From the NCBI GenBank assembly GCA_002007465.1, contig LNAC01000232.1, forward strand, positions 598,406 to 662,405: a DNA stretch of 64,000 nucleotides, in the 5' to 3' direction. Under the pieces are notes generated by a model, which did not search any database, was not told where the DNA came from, and saw only the letters and a program-made list of their open reading frames with translations. Made by a program: the position numbers and the translations under genes. Positions 27,801 through 43,600 of the stretch are shown here, piece by piece (position 1 is the first letter of the stretch; the number at the start of each line of letters is the position of its first letter). The DNA is from Ailurus styani (taxonomy: Eukaryota; Chordata; Mammalia; Carnivora; Ailuridae).

Positions 27801-30800
27801 AACAGAATGGAGATTAAGAGTTAGTGGACATAAAGGATCTTATTGATATGGAAATATCTTAAAACTGATATATAGTAATGGCTGCACAATTAGGCAAATT
27901 TACTAAAAAAAAAACCAAAACACTGAACTGTACACATGAAATGAGTAAATTACATGATATATAAAATTTGCCTCAAAAAAGTAAAACAACAACCACAACA
28001 AGAGTCATGAGCACAATATTTTACCATCCATCTATCCTCTGGCAGGATCTATGAGACTGCTGGTCTAATTTCAAGGTTCTAGGCTTTAAGTACAAAAGGG
28101 GAAAAAAAGAGGGGGGGAGAAAACTGGCACCAAAGAGAAAGTCATACAAAATTTAAAACATATCTTATTCACCTTGCAAAACAACGATAAGAGTAATGAG
28201 TAGGATAAAACTAAAATAAGAATTGTAAGGTACATACCACCCCCCCCAAGGGGATTCCAACTATGCGTCAAAAAAAATATAAGGCATGCAATCCCTCTAT
28301 GCTAACAGATTTCTTATACTCTAAGTATATTAGAATTCTCTTACGACTCCATCTAGAACACACTGAGAGGCTGGTTTCCGAGGATCCAGAGAAATTCCTG
28401 TCTCTGAAAGAAGCTCTTGAGAACCAGTATTTATTCCGGTTTCACGCTCAATACGAGACTGTAGTGAATGAAGACTTTCATCAGGTGGTAACAAAAAAGA
28501 AATTATCTTTGCAGAAGTCATATTTAGGATGTGTACTATCTGTATAAATAAGAAAAAGTGATTATTGATCATTTATTACAAAAAAGATTCACTGCTAGAT
28601 ACTAAAGGGAGTATGAACAAAAGACATTACTCTATACTAAACAAAGTTTAATCATTTTCCAAAGTGAGTTCCCCTTCCATAATTATGAAATGACATTCTG
28701 AAAACTGAACAATAGAGTTTACTTTCCTATAGCAGATGCTAGATTCAAAGGAAAAAGTTTCAAAACTACAGGGATGTACAAAATCTAGAAATAAAAACCC
28801 CAATTTGAAAAGGCAACACTGAGGGGTGCCTGGGTGGCTCAGTGAGCTAATCATCCAACTCTTGATTTCAGCTCAGATCATGATCTCAGGGTTGTGAGAT
28901 CAAGCCCCACACTGGGCTCCACACTGGGCATGGAGCCTGCTTGGGATTCTCTCTCCCTCTAAAAATAATTAATTATTTTTTTTTAAAAAAATTAAAAAAT
29001 TTAAAAATAAAAATTTATTTATTCTCAGAACTTATTTATTCTCAGAAACTTATCATAGACCTGGAGGAAATATTCCCATTTATGAAGTCCCTAATAAATG
29101 CCACCCACAGAGTTAAATGCTTTCATATAACATCCTGTTAATTAGATCTTTTTTTTTTTTTTAAAGATTTTATTTATTTATTTCACAGCGGGAGAGAGAT
29201 CACAAGGAGGCAGAGAGGCAGGCAGAGAGAGAGGGGGAAGCAGGCTCCCTGCTGAGCAGAGAGCCCGATGCAGGCCTCGATCCCAGGACCCTGAGATCAT
29301 GACCTGAGCCGAAAGCAGAGGCTTTAACCCACTGAGCCACCCAGGCGCCCTTAATTAGATCTTCTAAGCTCTATTTTGGCAGACAGTAACCAGAGCCCTG
29401 AGAAGTCTTTTGAAAATGACATTTTAAATCCTCTTCCTTCTACTGTCCTTAGATAAGCCATACAAAGTATGTAATTCAGTATATTATTAGATTAAAATTA
29501 TTTCTGCTAGAAATGCTTATTACCGAGGTAAAACATTAACTTTCCTTTTATAATAATCTTTATGTTTGAAAAAGGTGAGAGGAAGAGAAGGGAATTGTCA
29601 AAGTTGACATGGATTTATAAAACCAGTAGCCCAACTGAGACCATCCATTCCTTCCCATCCTAAGCAGATCTTATAATACGACAGTTACCACTAATAGCAA
29701 TAGCAGAAACTTAGGATGAATATTCCAAGGTGGATATATACTTTTACACAAAGTTTATGTCAAACTAGGTAAGTAATCATGGAATCCCACAACCCAAGCT
29801 GAACCATAAGAGAGCAAAAGAGAGAGGAAATACAACTTACAATTATCCTTTTGTTCCTTAGAGTATTTAATGAGTGACTACTATGGTACATACTATTTAT
29901 GTTGTGTTGTGGTGGCAGTGGGTATGCAAATTGAGTAACTTATGATCCTTGCCCTCCACGGGATAATGACCAAATAGAACATACTGAACATGAAGAGAAC
30001 TAAAATACAAGGCAAAATACTGTATGTATTATAATAATGTTAAGTATGTGCAGATTACAAAGGAGTTTACTTGGTGGAAGGAAAGGGATGCTTTATAAAA
30101 GAGGCACTATGGGGCGCCTGGGTGGCTCAGTGGGTTGGGGCCTCTGCTTTCGGCTCAGGTCATGATCTCAGGGTCCTGGGATCGAGGCCCGCATCGGGCT
30201 CCCGGCTCGGCAGGGAGCCTGCTTCCCTCTCTCTCTCTCTGCCTGCCTCTCTGCCTCCTTGTGGTCTCTCTCCCTCTGTGAAATAAATAAATAAAATCTT
30301 TAAAAAAAAAAAAAAAAAAGAGGCACTATGAGCTAAACTTTGGAAAGGAAGGAAGATTAGAACAAGGAAAGATTGAAAGAAGAAAGGTTATTCTAGGTAG
30401 AAAACAAGGTAGGCAGAGAGGTAAAAAGGGATGAGCATAATCAAAGAATATAAATAATCCAGGGGCACCTGGGTGTCTCAGTCAGTTGGGCACCCATCTC
30501 TTGATTTCGGCTAAGGTCATGATCTCAGGGTCCTGAGATGAGCCCTGCATTGGGCTCCATGCTCAGCAGGGAAAATGCTGGAGATTCTCTCTCTGCCCCT
30601 CCCCCTGCTCACTCTCTCTCAAATAAAAAAATCTTTTTTAAAAAAGTATAGATAATCCAAATGTACCTAAAATGATGACTCCTTAGAGTATAATAGGAGA
30701 TAAGGCTGCAAGTATAGGATGAAAGGAGACCACCAAGACAGATACTGAATACTAAATGTAAGGGTTTGGACTTTATTCAATAAGCAAAGAGAAACTATGG

Positions 30801-31619
30801 AAGAAGTCTTTTTAAATTGAGAACCTGACAAGCTCAAAATTGTTAAAACATTCAAAACATTCAAAATGTGTTCAATTTTTAATAAATTAAGTTTTGGGTG
30901 CCAGTGAGACCACAAAGTAGTTATATAGCAGTTATAAAGACTCTGTAGAAAAGTCACAACTGAGAAAATAAATTTAAAAGTTGTCCATATTCAGTTTATA
31001 GGTAAAGTTCTACAACTAAAAAGATGACAAAGGAAAGAAAGAAAAAGTAATATGGAAAAAGAGAAAACCAAGGAGAGACACTTAGGGTATAGTTAAAATT
31101 AAGAGCATGAAAAAGGAGGCAAAGAAGGAATAATTAAATACTTCTGTTTTACCATTATCTTCAGTGGAAAGTTCAGTATACTTTTTTCAACTTTCCTATA
31201 TATTTAAAGTTATTCATAATACACAGTTGGAAAATCAGGCAATCTTTTTAAAAAGAAAGAAGTATTCTAGTAACCATTTTGTTGATTTCTTTTTTAAATG
31301 AAAATCAAACAGACATCATTCCTTCTTTGAACAATATAATCACCTTAGAAAATGTCCTAAATACAAACTGTTTTGCAGTTCATGTTTCTGTGTTATTGGT
31401 ACCCACTGTCTGTAAGTTCTTCCCCCTGCCCATTCCCCTGATTAATTCTTACTTATCTTTCAAAATTCAGTTCTATTATCATGTCTCAGAAGCATCCCCC
31501 AGTTACTATGAATAATCCCCTACACATACCTTATCCTGAACAACCTCACAATATTGAGCCTTTAAAGAAGATATTACTGTAACTGAGCTGAAAACACATA
31601 GATAGATAGACAGATAGAC

Positions 31620-31665
<46 letters not shown>

Positions 31666-34600
31666 AGTAAGTAAGTATTTGCCCCAAACTCACAGACAGG
31701 TAAATAGTGGTTCTGCAAACTGAAGTCTACAGACCACAAAATATAAGGAGGACTCTTTCCCTGTGTTCTATAACAAGCACATGTTCGCACACCCCACAGA
31801 GTGGAAATGATGCTACGATCACCATCACAAGTCTGAAAAAAATCTAGGATAAAAGACAAAAATTTTCAGGGGCAACAAAGAACTAAAAGGTGTCGCCAAG
31901 TGCTGCTGGGCTAACACACTACGGAATGATTTATTCCTTGGCACAACAGAAGAAAACCAAACCAAGAAGCCAGATAACTTTTCAGCATTAGCCAAGAAAG
32001 ACATCAGTGTGGTCCCAAGTTCCTATTTAATAAGCTATGCCAAGATTACTGTAAAACCTTACATGATTATAACTTTTCATTTTAATTTTTTTTTTCTGGA
32101 AAATAAAATTTAGCCCCACTCCTAACTAGCCTCCTCCTGCTTCCAGGATGGCCTTGGATGCTCACCACCGAGCCCTTACCACAGATTCTTCCAACTTTAG
32201 AAACCCTATCTACTACTACCCAATCAATAATTATGAAAAGACTGCAGATGAGAGTTGTTTCTGGGTATAGAGCATAATAGAGCCTCTCATTCATACCAAT
32301 GAATATTTACTGAGAACCTGATACATGGCCTGCTTTGTACAGAACATGGGGGGTAGGGATAGCATGAGGGTAGGGTGCGTGATTGTTAATAAAAGTAGTA
32401 AGAATAATCCCAGCATTAAAGAAAAAGACAACCTATATAGAGAGACATGAGTGGAAGATGAGAAACAATTAGAAAATATAGTAAATATGATTTAAATGAC
32501 AAATTATGTGACAGAGACCGTTCAGAGAAAAGGAGAGTTGAATCTGTGCCAGTGTAGCTGAGGAGATACACAGAGACAGAGATCATTCTGGGCAGAAGGA
32601 CAGCATCTGTCAAAGCACAAAAATGGATAGTGTGTTTGAGAAGCATAAGAAGAAGTGACAAGCTGGACTTAGCAAAGTAAAAGGTAAGAGAAGCAGGGCT
32701 GGGGCAAGCACTTGGTTAGGGTGGACCTGCATTAAGAAAGCTCCAGAAGGCAGGCAGATCAGTTTAGATTCAACTTGGCTGGCAAGAAGAACTATGTTGG
32801 TTTCTTGGACAGGAGAATAAAAAGCATTTTCAGAAGATGAGATGGGTAGTTCATGCTACATGGACTGTAGGCTGGGGAGGAAGTATAGAGGCATGAAAGT
32901 CAGGCAGGAAACTTCTTCACCAAACCAAATCCAGTGTGATTACACCCAAATGAATGAGGTCTAATAGCAAAATACGAGGAAGAGGAAAATCCAAAAGATG
33001 TTTCATAAAAACAATCAACAAAGATCACTTAGAAGTAAAACTGAGAAGGCTTACTAAAGAAGTAAAAACACAACAGCTCTAAGAATATAATTTTCTTTTC
33101 AAATAAGCATCAGAAAAGATTACTAAAATGTTTATGCTTATTTTCCAAATAAATTTGTTAACTTCAATGCAAGTCTTATGAAGTAGACCATATTCAAACT
33201 AACCTTCAAATTCAGAATGTGATCCATTAACACAAAACATCTTGGCTGCTTCAGAGCAAGGTCAATGGGTCCTCCTCTTTGCTGAGGATCCCAATTCAGC
33301 ATCAACTGAAGCCAGTTTTCCATGGGTTCTACTATTAAACTAGAAAGCATACAAAAATAGGGTGAAAGTCATTATGTTCCAGTTTTCCCTTAGTATTGTG
33401 AAAAAAGGTAATTTGATAAGTTGTCCTGTCCTTTCTCATTACTCATCTGTATCCTTTTGTATCTTACTTTCAAGTAACTCATGACATGACAGGGGACAAA
33501 CTTTTTTCCATAAAAAACAACCCAAAACGTACATATGTAAATACTGGCAACTTCAACAGGTAAGTCTGTTCCTTTCTCCAAGGAACCCATTTACTTCAGT
33601 ATCCCAAGAATCTTCTTATAGCAGTTCTTGTTTCTACTAGACCTGTGCTGTCCAATATGGCACCCTCTAGTCACAAGTAGCTATTTGCATTTACACTTAC
33701 ATTAATTACAATTAAATAAAATTTAAAATTGAGTTCTTCTGTCACACTACAACCTTTCAAGTGCTCAATAGTCTCATGGGGCCATTACAGATATAAAACT
33801 TTTTCATCATCACAGAAAGTTTTACTGCACAGTACTACTTCAAAAAGACAACAACTCTACTGTTCTTTTATAACCGTAAAGAAACTGAGGTGAACTTCCT
33901 CAACTAAAATATACTTACCTACAAAGGCTATTTGGTTGAGGTAAATGGCTACTAAACCGAACTTCTCCTGTCATCTCTTCACATGCAAATATACACTTTG
34001 GATCCTTCTTCTTAATCTTCTCATGCCTATAAAACAAGTTACCTCAGTTAACAACTGATTCTCACAAACACTCTATGACTTTTTGTCATTTAATTTTATT
34101 CAATTATGTGTTTAAAAGGCAATTAATTACACCATATGAAGGGGTGGAAGGAAAAAAACAGGTAACTGAAAATTTCCATTTCCATCAAGCACACCAAAAT
34201 TCTCTTCCATTTCTTACCAGGTAAAGGGCTGCAGATGATGCAAAAAAGGCCTATATCCAGCAATACATTCAAATACCATGGTCCCAAAGCTCCAATAATC
34301 AACAGTGGCTGTGTAAGGCTTATTCTCAAAGAGTTCTGGGGCCTTAAAAAGAAAAAAAAATGCTTTAAACATCAACACTATAAGAGAAAAGCTACTTTAT
34401 TTTTGAACTACTATATTTATGACCTTCAGAAATAAGAACATAAATCCCGTACACTTAAATTCAAAGAAACAATCCATGTCTCACCAGATATTGCAGTGTT
34501 CCCACAAAAGATGTACACAGACTTCCTTGATCAACATCTTTGGCATATCCCAGATCAATTATTTTATGCATAATCTGCAATACAGTAAGTATTAAATGAC

Positions 34601-37600
34601 TGAAAACTCTGAAAGGGAAAGGCAACAATGTCTTTCTTTATAAGGCTCTGGAGAGGGTGGTGGGGAAGAGCTTGGGCTCTGGAATATCACAAAAGTATTT
34701 CAAGCCAGAGCTCCACCACTTATGTGACCTTGATCAAGTTACTTAACTTCTCTCAGTTTCCTAAATAATGGTATTACTAACAATCCTTACTTCACAGAAT
34801 TATTATTATTATTATTATCCTAATTATTATTAGGATCAATGAATTAATGAAAGAAAAGAATCCAACACAGTACCTAATACATGGTAAAAAAAAATGTTTA
34901 AAAATTAAGTATAGACTATTAATTTTTATTTTGGTGTATTCAGAATAAGCTTGATCCATTAAACCAGAAGGGAAAGGTAAGGATGATTCCAAATTTGAAA
35001 AAGCATCATACCATTGAGTAAGTCTAACTCCAAAACTATCCTGAAATCTTTGGATACAAAAAAAAAAAAAAAAAGCAATAGTTGCTGCCAAGCATACATG
35101 AAAGACTCCTAAGGAAAGAGGCACCGTCAAGGTTTCATCACCTCCAACTGACCACCATCATCACCAACTAAAGACCACACAATCCAATTCAAATTTCAGA
35201 CTCTTGGCTTTACATCTTTATTGGACTGGAACCTGAGTGCTAGTCACAAGAAAACTGTTTAAATACAAGTAATCCAGGAGTCAATGCATAACCTCTGGTT
35301 CTCCTCAAAATGACTCATTTAAGAATATGAGAAACCAAGATTTTGAATTTTACTTAAATACAGAATTTAGGACTTTTGGGGAGGAGAATGAGTTTGTTCT
35401 TTCGTAAATAAGAAACATAGTTAAGTAAACATATGTAACTAAATCCAGGATGTGTGTTAGATGTGCTTTGTAAGGGATTAACAAATTATTTTTACTCACT
35501 GCCTATTATCTCTACTAGATACTGTATTAGAAAACAGAAGCCAGCAAGATAGGCACAGTTCCTTCTCTAATGGAACCACTGTGTTTGCAGAGGAGACAAC
35601 TTAACACAAAACCACAGTTCAGTGTAATGAGGGCTGGGATAGAAAAAGTATAAAATGCTATGGAAAGACACCAGACTTCAAAGACTACACCAGACTATAT
35701 TCATTGGCATGTAACATTTCTTCAGGTTTTACCTACCTTTCCACCAAAATCCTGAAGAACTATGTTTTCAGGTTTTAGATCACGATGTATAATTTTGTTT
35801 TCATGCAAATATCGGATCCCAGATCCTAAATAAAGTTTAAAATGTATTTTAAGGTAATACTGAGTTAAAACAGAAATACTGAATTAAAAATAAATTTGTC
35901 TCACATTGTGTACAGATCTACTCTGATATTCAAACTTTTTTTCCAAGTTCTGTTTATTTAAGTAATCTCTACACCCAGCATGGGGCTTGAGCTGAAATCA
36001 AACATTGCATGCTCCTCTGACTGAGCCAGCTAGGCACCTCTCTGATGCTCATATTTATATGGACCACCAAAACTATATGATTAAAGATATTATACCAGTT
36101 AAGATTCTCTCCACAGAAAATCCAGTTAACATTAAAAAAAAATACTGCAGAATTATATAAATCCCCTAGTTTTCCCTCCCACCTAAATCATTTTCTTCAA
36201 CTAAACTTGACCTCCATGACCTAGGAAAAGAAGCAAAATCAAAATATATAGGGAAACACATTCTTGGCTTCTGACCTTCTTCCAAGGACCTAAGTGCAGG
36301 TAATTTTAGGGATTTTTCAGGAATAATTCTTATTAAAAAGAGATTTCATCCTCAGAGTTGACTTGAGGACCGATAACCATGAGATGCAATGCCACTGGTA
36401 AATAAAATTACTATATTAGGCAGAGAGGGATGGAGGGAGAGAAAAATTGAATAAGGTCATTTCACACTATTTTTTGTCAGCAACTGGAACATCTATTAGT
36501 CAAAAGCTGACTCCTAGCAAAAAACAAAAAAATAACAAAATATCCCAGTTTTAGCATCAACAGCAATAGTTAAATTTTTCTGATAATTTCTTATAGATGC
36601 TAGAAGTGTATGCTTTGTATAGAACATAAAAAATTCTCCTTAATTTCCAAGTAGCATACATATCTTTTTATAAACCAAAGGGGCATTAAATTATGATGGT
36701 ATTTTCAAGTTGATTACATACCTATATCACTCAGTAAAGAAAGTATCTGGCTTTCTTTAAGTCCACAGCAATTTTCTGGTTTGTTGAGTAACTGAAGGAA
36801 AAAAAAAAGTCTAAAAATGTATACTGCCAATACTGGTGGGCAGTAGTAGGAATACATTAATCACTATACACTAACAGAATATTCAAATAAGAAAACAAGT
36901 TACAATTAAGAAAATGTAAGAAGGGAAAAATTACCAAAACCATACTGAGGACAATTAATTTCATGACAAGACTTAACACAAGTAAAGATAAAGGGGGAAA
37001 GTATGTGAAATTGAAAAAAGTTGAAAAACCCTCACATTTAAAAATACTCATACGGCAGATTTAAAATGACATGATAAAGATCTGCAACAGAAAAAAAAAA
37101 ACCTCTTTTTTAACACAACTTCTTTATAAACATCTTAGATACTGATATTTTGGTCTAACACAATCAATCCACTCCCATCCTGCAAACACCACCACCTACA
37201 AAAAAATGCATGTTCTCAATCAGGGATTAGGAAATGTTCCCAGTAAAGGGCCATACAGTAAATATCTTAGGCTTTGCAGGCCACAGGTCTCTGTCACAAT
37301 TACTCAATTCTGATGTTGTAGAAAAAACCAACCACAAAAACAGGTAACAGGCCATAGTTTACTGTTAGTCTAGATTATCATATTAAATATGATTCAAGCA
37401 TTGCTAAGGTTCATGATTTACTATCTCATCATCTCAAAACATCCACACTACCTTCCGGAGATCTCCTCCAGAACAGTATTCCATCGCTAGAAGAGGCACA
37501 TCATTAATTAAAAAATTCAATTCCTCAGGTACATCACAGGCCTTTACAACATTGGCGTGGTTCAACCTAAGAAGAAGGGGAAAACATTATTATCAAAATT

Positions 37601-40600
37601 TTTTTCCAGTGAAAAGAGATTGGTTTTGAAATGGTAGTTAATCGGGGGGCAGTGGAAGAAAGGGTGGCATTATTTATAATATTCTAATTTCTTATTTGTA
37701 TAATAAAGAATTAATAATTTTGAAAAATAAAATACAGATAGGGACACCTGGGTGGCTTGATAAATTAAGCGTCTGACTCTTGATTTTGGCTCAGGTTTGT
37801 AGGATCAAGCCCCACATCAAGCTCAGCAGAGAATCTGCTTGGGATTCTCTCTCTCCCTCTCCCTTGGCCCACCCCCTCTAAAATAAATAAATAAATCTTT
37901 AAAAATAAATAAAATACCGATTAAAAATACTACCACAATTACTATTATTATATTTCTATGTGCCAAACAGTACCCACTTTACATACTTTAACTCATCTAC
38001 TTGTAACAATAATCCTATTATAGGTAGATTTATTAATAGTCTCATCACACAAGAGAAAACAGAAGCACAAATTGGTTAAGTAATATAGGATCACACAGCA
38101 AGGAGGTGGTCAAGTAAGGATTCCAGTCTGGCAGTCTGGCTCCAAAGCCTTTATCACACTGGTTCTCCCACAATCACTTACAATGTCACCCATAGGTAAT
38201 ATATTGAATTTTTGGCATATCTCCTTCTAACTTCAAACTGTACATAAATACATTTTTAAATAAATGTTAAATCTCACTATATATTGTTTTCTAACATCTT
38301 TTTTTAACCTAAAAATATATCATCCCAGCCATCATCATCATCCTCATCCTCATCAATGCAATGGATCTCAAAACTGGAATAGATTATGAGGTCCTAGAGA
38401 CGTAAGGAAACAGATTCTCCATGTGCAGGGCCTGAGAATTTTTACGGTTAACAAGGTTTCCTGGTGATTCTGCCACATAGCCAAGTTTGAGTACTTTAAT
38501 AGTGAACTAAGCAAAGACACTGGAGTCAAAAAGTACTTATTTCAAATCCAGACTCTATTAGCTACCAGTTGTATGACTCTATGAGCTTCAACTTCCTCAT
38601 CTTAAAATAGGATAACACCTATAAACAGGGTTGCTGTGACAAGTAGAATTATTTGTAAAGGACTTAGCACACTACCTGTGCTGGTTTTAAAATATGCCCA
38701 CTTCTCCCTTTAAGAGCTTAATTCTTCTCCTCCCCTTGAGTGTAGGCTATACCTAGTGACTCATCTCTGACAAATAGAATGTGGTAGAAAAGATATTACT
38801 TCCGAGGAAAGATCATAAAAGATATGTCAGCTTTCACTTTGTTCTCTCTCCTCAGATCACTCACTTTGGGGAAAACTTAGCTGCCATGTCATGAAAATAT
38901 CCAAGCTTTCCTATGCAGAGGCCCATATAATGAGCAACTGATACCTCTAGCCGACAACCATTTAAATGAGCTTGGAAATGGATACTGCAGCTCCACTCAA
39001 CATTTTGTGGTGTTTCAGGAGGGATCTTCTGAGTCAGAATCACTAAGCTAAGTCACTCCCAAATTCCTAAACCACAGAAACTGTGAGATACTATTTGTTG
39101 GGTTTTCTTTGTTTAATTTATTTAAGTAATCTCTACACTTAATGTGGGGCTTGAACTCATGACCCCGAGATCAACAGTCACATGCTCTTCCAACTAAGCC
39201 AGTCAGATGCCCCCAAATGGTTGCTGTTTTAAGCCACTAAGTTTTGGGGGTAATTTTGTATGAAGCAACAGATACACTATTCAACAAAAGTAGGTAAGAG
39301 TAAAGAAATGAGAGTAGTGATCATATTTTTTTTTAAGATTTTATTTATTTATTTCACAGAGGGAGAGAGACCACAAGGAGGCAGAGAGGCAGGCAGAGAG
39401 AGAGAGAGGGGGAAGCAGGCTCCCCGCTGAGCAGGGAGCCCGATGAGGGCCTCGAACCCAGGACCCTGAGATCATGACCTGAGCCGAAAGCAGAGGCTTT
39501 AACCCACTGAGCCACCCAGGCGCCCAGTAGTGATTATATTTAATGAGAAAGTATAATGGATAAACATTGCCCAATATCCAGAAGAAAGATTCTACCCACA
39601 GAGAACAGAGTCTGATAATAACTAGCTGACTTTTTTTTTTAAGATTTTATTTATTTATTTGAGAGAAAGAGTGAGCATGAGTTGGGGGAGAGGGGCAGAG
39701 AAAGAAGCAGACTCCCACTGAGCAGGGAGCCCAATCAGGGCTCGATCCCAGGACCCTGAGATCATGACCTGTACGGAAGGCAGCTGCTTAACCGACTGAG
39801 CCACCCAAATGCCCCCTTAGCTGATATTTAAAACTAAACCTACTTAACCATAATGTGATGTTATTATTTGAAACAGAACATATATATTTGATAAGAATAA
39901 AAAACATGTTCTCCAAAAGATCCTGAGAAGAACAGATTCCTATCCTCCTTCCCTATGATGACATCTGCCTAGGCTGCAGAGCTGGGAAATACAAGTCACC
40001 AAATACACTTACTTCTTCATGATCTGGATTTCATGGCACCACCGTTCTCTGTTTTTGGTACTTAGCTCTAGGCGACATGACTTAATTGCTATTTTGACAT
40101 CAAGTTCCTGTCAAAATAGAAAATCAACAGAGAAAAATATATTAATTAGGTTCTTGTGCAGATTTACTTGCTATCAAAGAAATGCTAACCTGGGGAAACA
40201 AAATCCTTCAGCTTTACTAATTAAACAGATTTATCTACAGGTCTCTTGAGCCAATGCTTTTGCTAGGTAAACCATGAGACTATTAAAGCAATGCTTCAAA
40301 ACTGACCTTCACCCCGGCCTCCATAATATGAAAACCCATAGATCGTCATATCCAGTGGGAGAAAACTAAGAGCTTTTCCCCAAAGTCAGAACAAGACAAA
40401 GATGTCCACGCTCACCACTTTTATTCAACATAGTAATGGAAGTCCTACCCACAGCAATCAGACCACAAAAAGAAATAAAAAGCACCCAGATTAGTAAGGA
40501 AGAGGTAAAATTTTCACTATTTGCAGATGACATACTAGACACAGAAAACCCTAAATAGAGACTCTACAAAAAAGGACCCTGAATAGCCAAAGCAATCTTG

Positions 40601-43600
40601 AAAAAAGAAAAATAAAACTGGAGACATCACAATTCCAGACTTCAAGTTATTATCAAAGCTGTAGTAATCAAAGCAGTATGGTGACACAAAAATACACAAA
40701 TAGATCAAGAGAACAGAATAGAGAGCCCAGAAATAAACCCATCCTTATATGCTCAATTAACCTATGACAAAGGAGGCAAGAATACACAATGGGAAAAAGA
40801 GAGTCTCTTCTTCAACAAATGGCATTGGGAAAACTGGAGCGCTACATGCAAAAGAATAAAACTGGACCACTTTCTTACACCATACACAAAAATAAACTCA
40901 AAATGGATTAAAGACAGGGAGGCCAGGGTGCCTCAGTCAGTTAAGTATCTGGCTCTTGATTTTGCCTCAGGTCATGATCTCAGGGATGTGAAACTGAGCC
41001 CTGTGTTGGGCTCCAGGCTGGGCATGAAGCCTATATAAGACTCTCTTTTTCCTTCTCCTTAAGTCCTCCCCCCATCCCTCCCCCTGCTCACACATGTGCA
41101 CATTCTAAACAAACAAATATGAGACCTGAAACCATAAAAATCCTACAAGAGAACACAGGGACTAATTTCTCTGACATTAGCCATAGCAACATTTTTCTAG
41201 ATATGTCTTCTGAGGAAAGGGAAATAAAGGCAAAAATACACTACTGTTTTGTTGATTGCACTGTTGATGGGAACACAACTGGTGCAGCCACTATGGAAAA
41301 CAGTATATAGAAGTACCTTGAATAGTTAAAAACAGAACTACCCTAAGATGGTAATTGTACTACTGGGTATTTACCCAAAAACTACAAAAACACTAATTCA
41401 AAGGGATACAGGCACCCCTATGTTTACTGCAGCACTATTTACAATAGTCAATTTATGGAAGTGGCCCAAGTGTCTATCAACAGATGAATGAATAAAGATG
41501 TAGTATAAAATGGAATATTATTCAGCCATAAAAAGGAATGAAATCTTGCCATTTGCAATAACATGGATGGAGCTAAAGAATATAATGCTAAATTAAACGT
41601 CAGTCAGAGAAAGACAAATACCACATGATTTCCCTCATATGTGGAATATAAGAAACAAAACGAGCCAAGAAAGAGACAGAGACAGACAACCAAGAAATAG
41701 ACACTTAATTAAGTGAACAAACTGATAGTTACCAGAAGGGGAGGTAGATGGGGAATGGGTGAAATAAGTGATAGGGAATAAAGAGTACATATATATAATG
41801 AGTATAATGAGCACTGAGTAATGTAAAAAATTGTTGAATCACTATATTGTACATCTGAAACTTATATAACACTGTATGCTTACTGGAATTAAAATAAAAA
41901 GCAATAAAAAAAAAGAAAGAGAGGGGGGAAAAATCTTGACAAGTCAAATGCCCAAGATCAGACAGACACATTTTTTTTTCTCTCAGAGGAAAAAAAATAA
42001 AAGGCCTCTCGTACTAACATACTTAGAACTGAGGATTTTAATAATAATGAAGTGAACACTTCTTTATAGAATGAACCAAATCTTTTACCTTTTCTAGTGA
42101 TTTAAGAAAAAGTCACACCTGTCACCCAGGTTCTTAGGGAACTAACAATTTTTGTTTAGAAATACTCAGAAAAGATACAAGTTATGAAAAGTGAGACCCT
42201 GAGGTTCTGAACTGGCTTGAGAAGAAACAATCAATCAAACTTCAAACACATCAAAACACACAAGCAAAAAGTGACTGAGGCCGATCCCATTATAGATCTC
42301 TTCAGAACACTGTCTCCTGTACATAACTAGAAGAATACAAAGACTTATCTCCCCAACAAGCCCCTTTTTGAGCTTAGTCAAGAGAGCTAACAAGGGCCCC
42401 AGCCTTCAGCATAATTAGAATGAAGATGAGAATTCAGGGTTACCTGGCCTCAGCAGCAATATATAGTTCCGGTATAACCAAACCTAACAAAAAACACCCT
42501 CCAAAATTTGTTCCTAATCTTTACATTTCAAACGACATTTTAAAAATCCTAACAATGGCTCTATTCCTATTTCTATATCTATAAAATGAACTTAATAGCT
42601 CTTGTCTATGACTAGTAATTTAGCCAATTCTGACTAAAATTAAACCCAACCTGATGCACATTACAGGAAATAGTCAGACCTCATCACATTCTGGCAACAG
42701 TAATAATGCAGCCCAGAAACAGCAGTCAGGACCAAACAGGAAGAAAAAAAATACAGAAGAGGAAACAACACATTAACTTGCATGGGATATTCTAAATAGG
42801 GGCAGAGGGATGGTGAAGGGAAGAAGCTAGAGATAAGACAGGCCATGTAAATGGAAAAAAGAAAAGAATTAGGATACACTACAATCTAGCTTAAATACAG
42901 TCCTTGCTCCCTTCAACCTTTGTTTTGTTTTGAGCAGGTACCTGGCTGTAGCTAGGTCCCATGTAAGCTTTTACCACCATGGAGAAAACTTAGTATAACC
43001 ATAGACAACATTAAGCCCTAAAACATGGGACCATTTCGGAGACAGTGGTGATTGTTGTACAGCAGTGTGAATGTACTTAATGCCACAGAACTGTACACTT
43101 AAAAATGGTAAATGTTATCTATTTTACCACAATAAAAAAACCTGGAAAATACAAAGTTAAATTAGTTTCTTTACTAAAGTACTTCTCAGAGCTTTTAATA
43201 TGCTAATGTGGATTATGACTCTCCAAGTGAAACAATATTATATACAGCATTTACCCAATGTATTTGACCACAGTATCCTTTTTTCAAAGCATTTCACATG
43301 ATTAATTTTCCCAAACACACTTTGAGGAGTGCTACCTTATTCCCTAGCAAGAATTCATTACTTCATAAATACCTTTGTTATATAGGTTACCACATTGTCT
43401 GCCTCTCCCACTAGACTTGAAATCTCCCTGAGGACAGAAAAATACTATTTTTGTGACTTGGGTACCATCAGCACCCAGGATAATAATCAAATAATAAACT
43501 ATCTCACATCCTTTTCTCTTCCTCACTGTGATTTAAGAGATATAGATAAAATACTAGGACATGGCTTCCACCAAAACACAAAGCTATTGAAAGCTGTTAA

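Larger units (their letters stand above)
28540..33203 (-). other. CHUK: CHUK intron 9
   Basis: A 4.7 kb intron. It holds SINEs at 28823, 29151, 30112 and 30461 and the GATA repeat at 31603. The stretch 30660-33200 otherwise shows only AT-rich sequence with no recognised element or exon. Confidence 0.6.

Noticed and set aside
10163..31664. Regularly spaced short repeats as a CRISPR-like array
   Set aside because: These are microsatellites and SINE copies in a vertebrate genome. No repeat-spacer structure is present.
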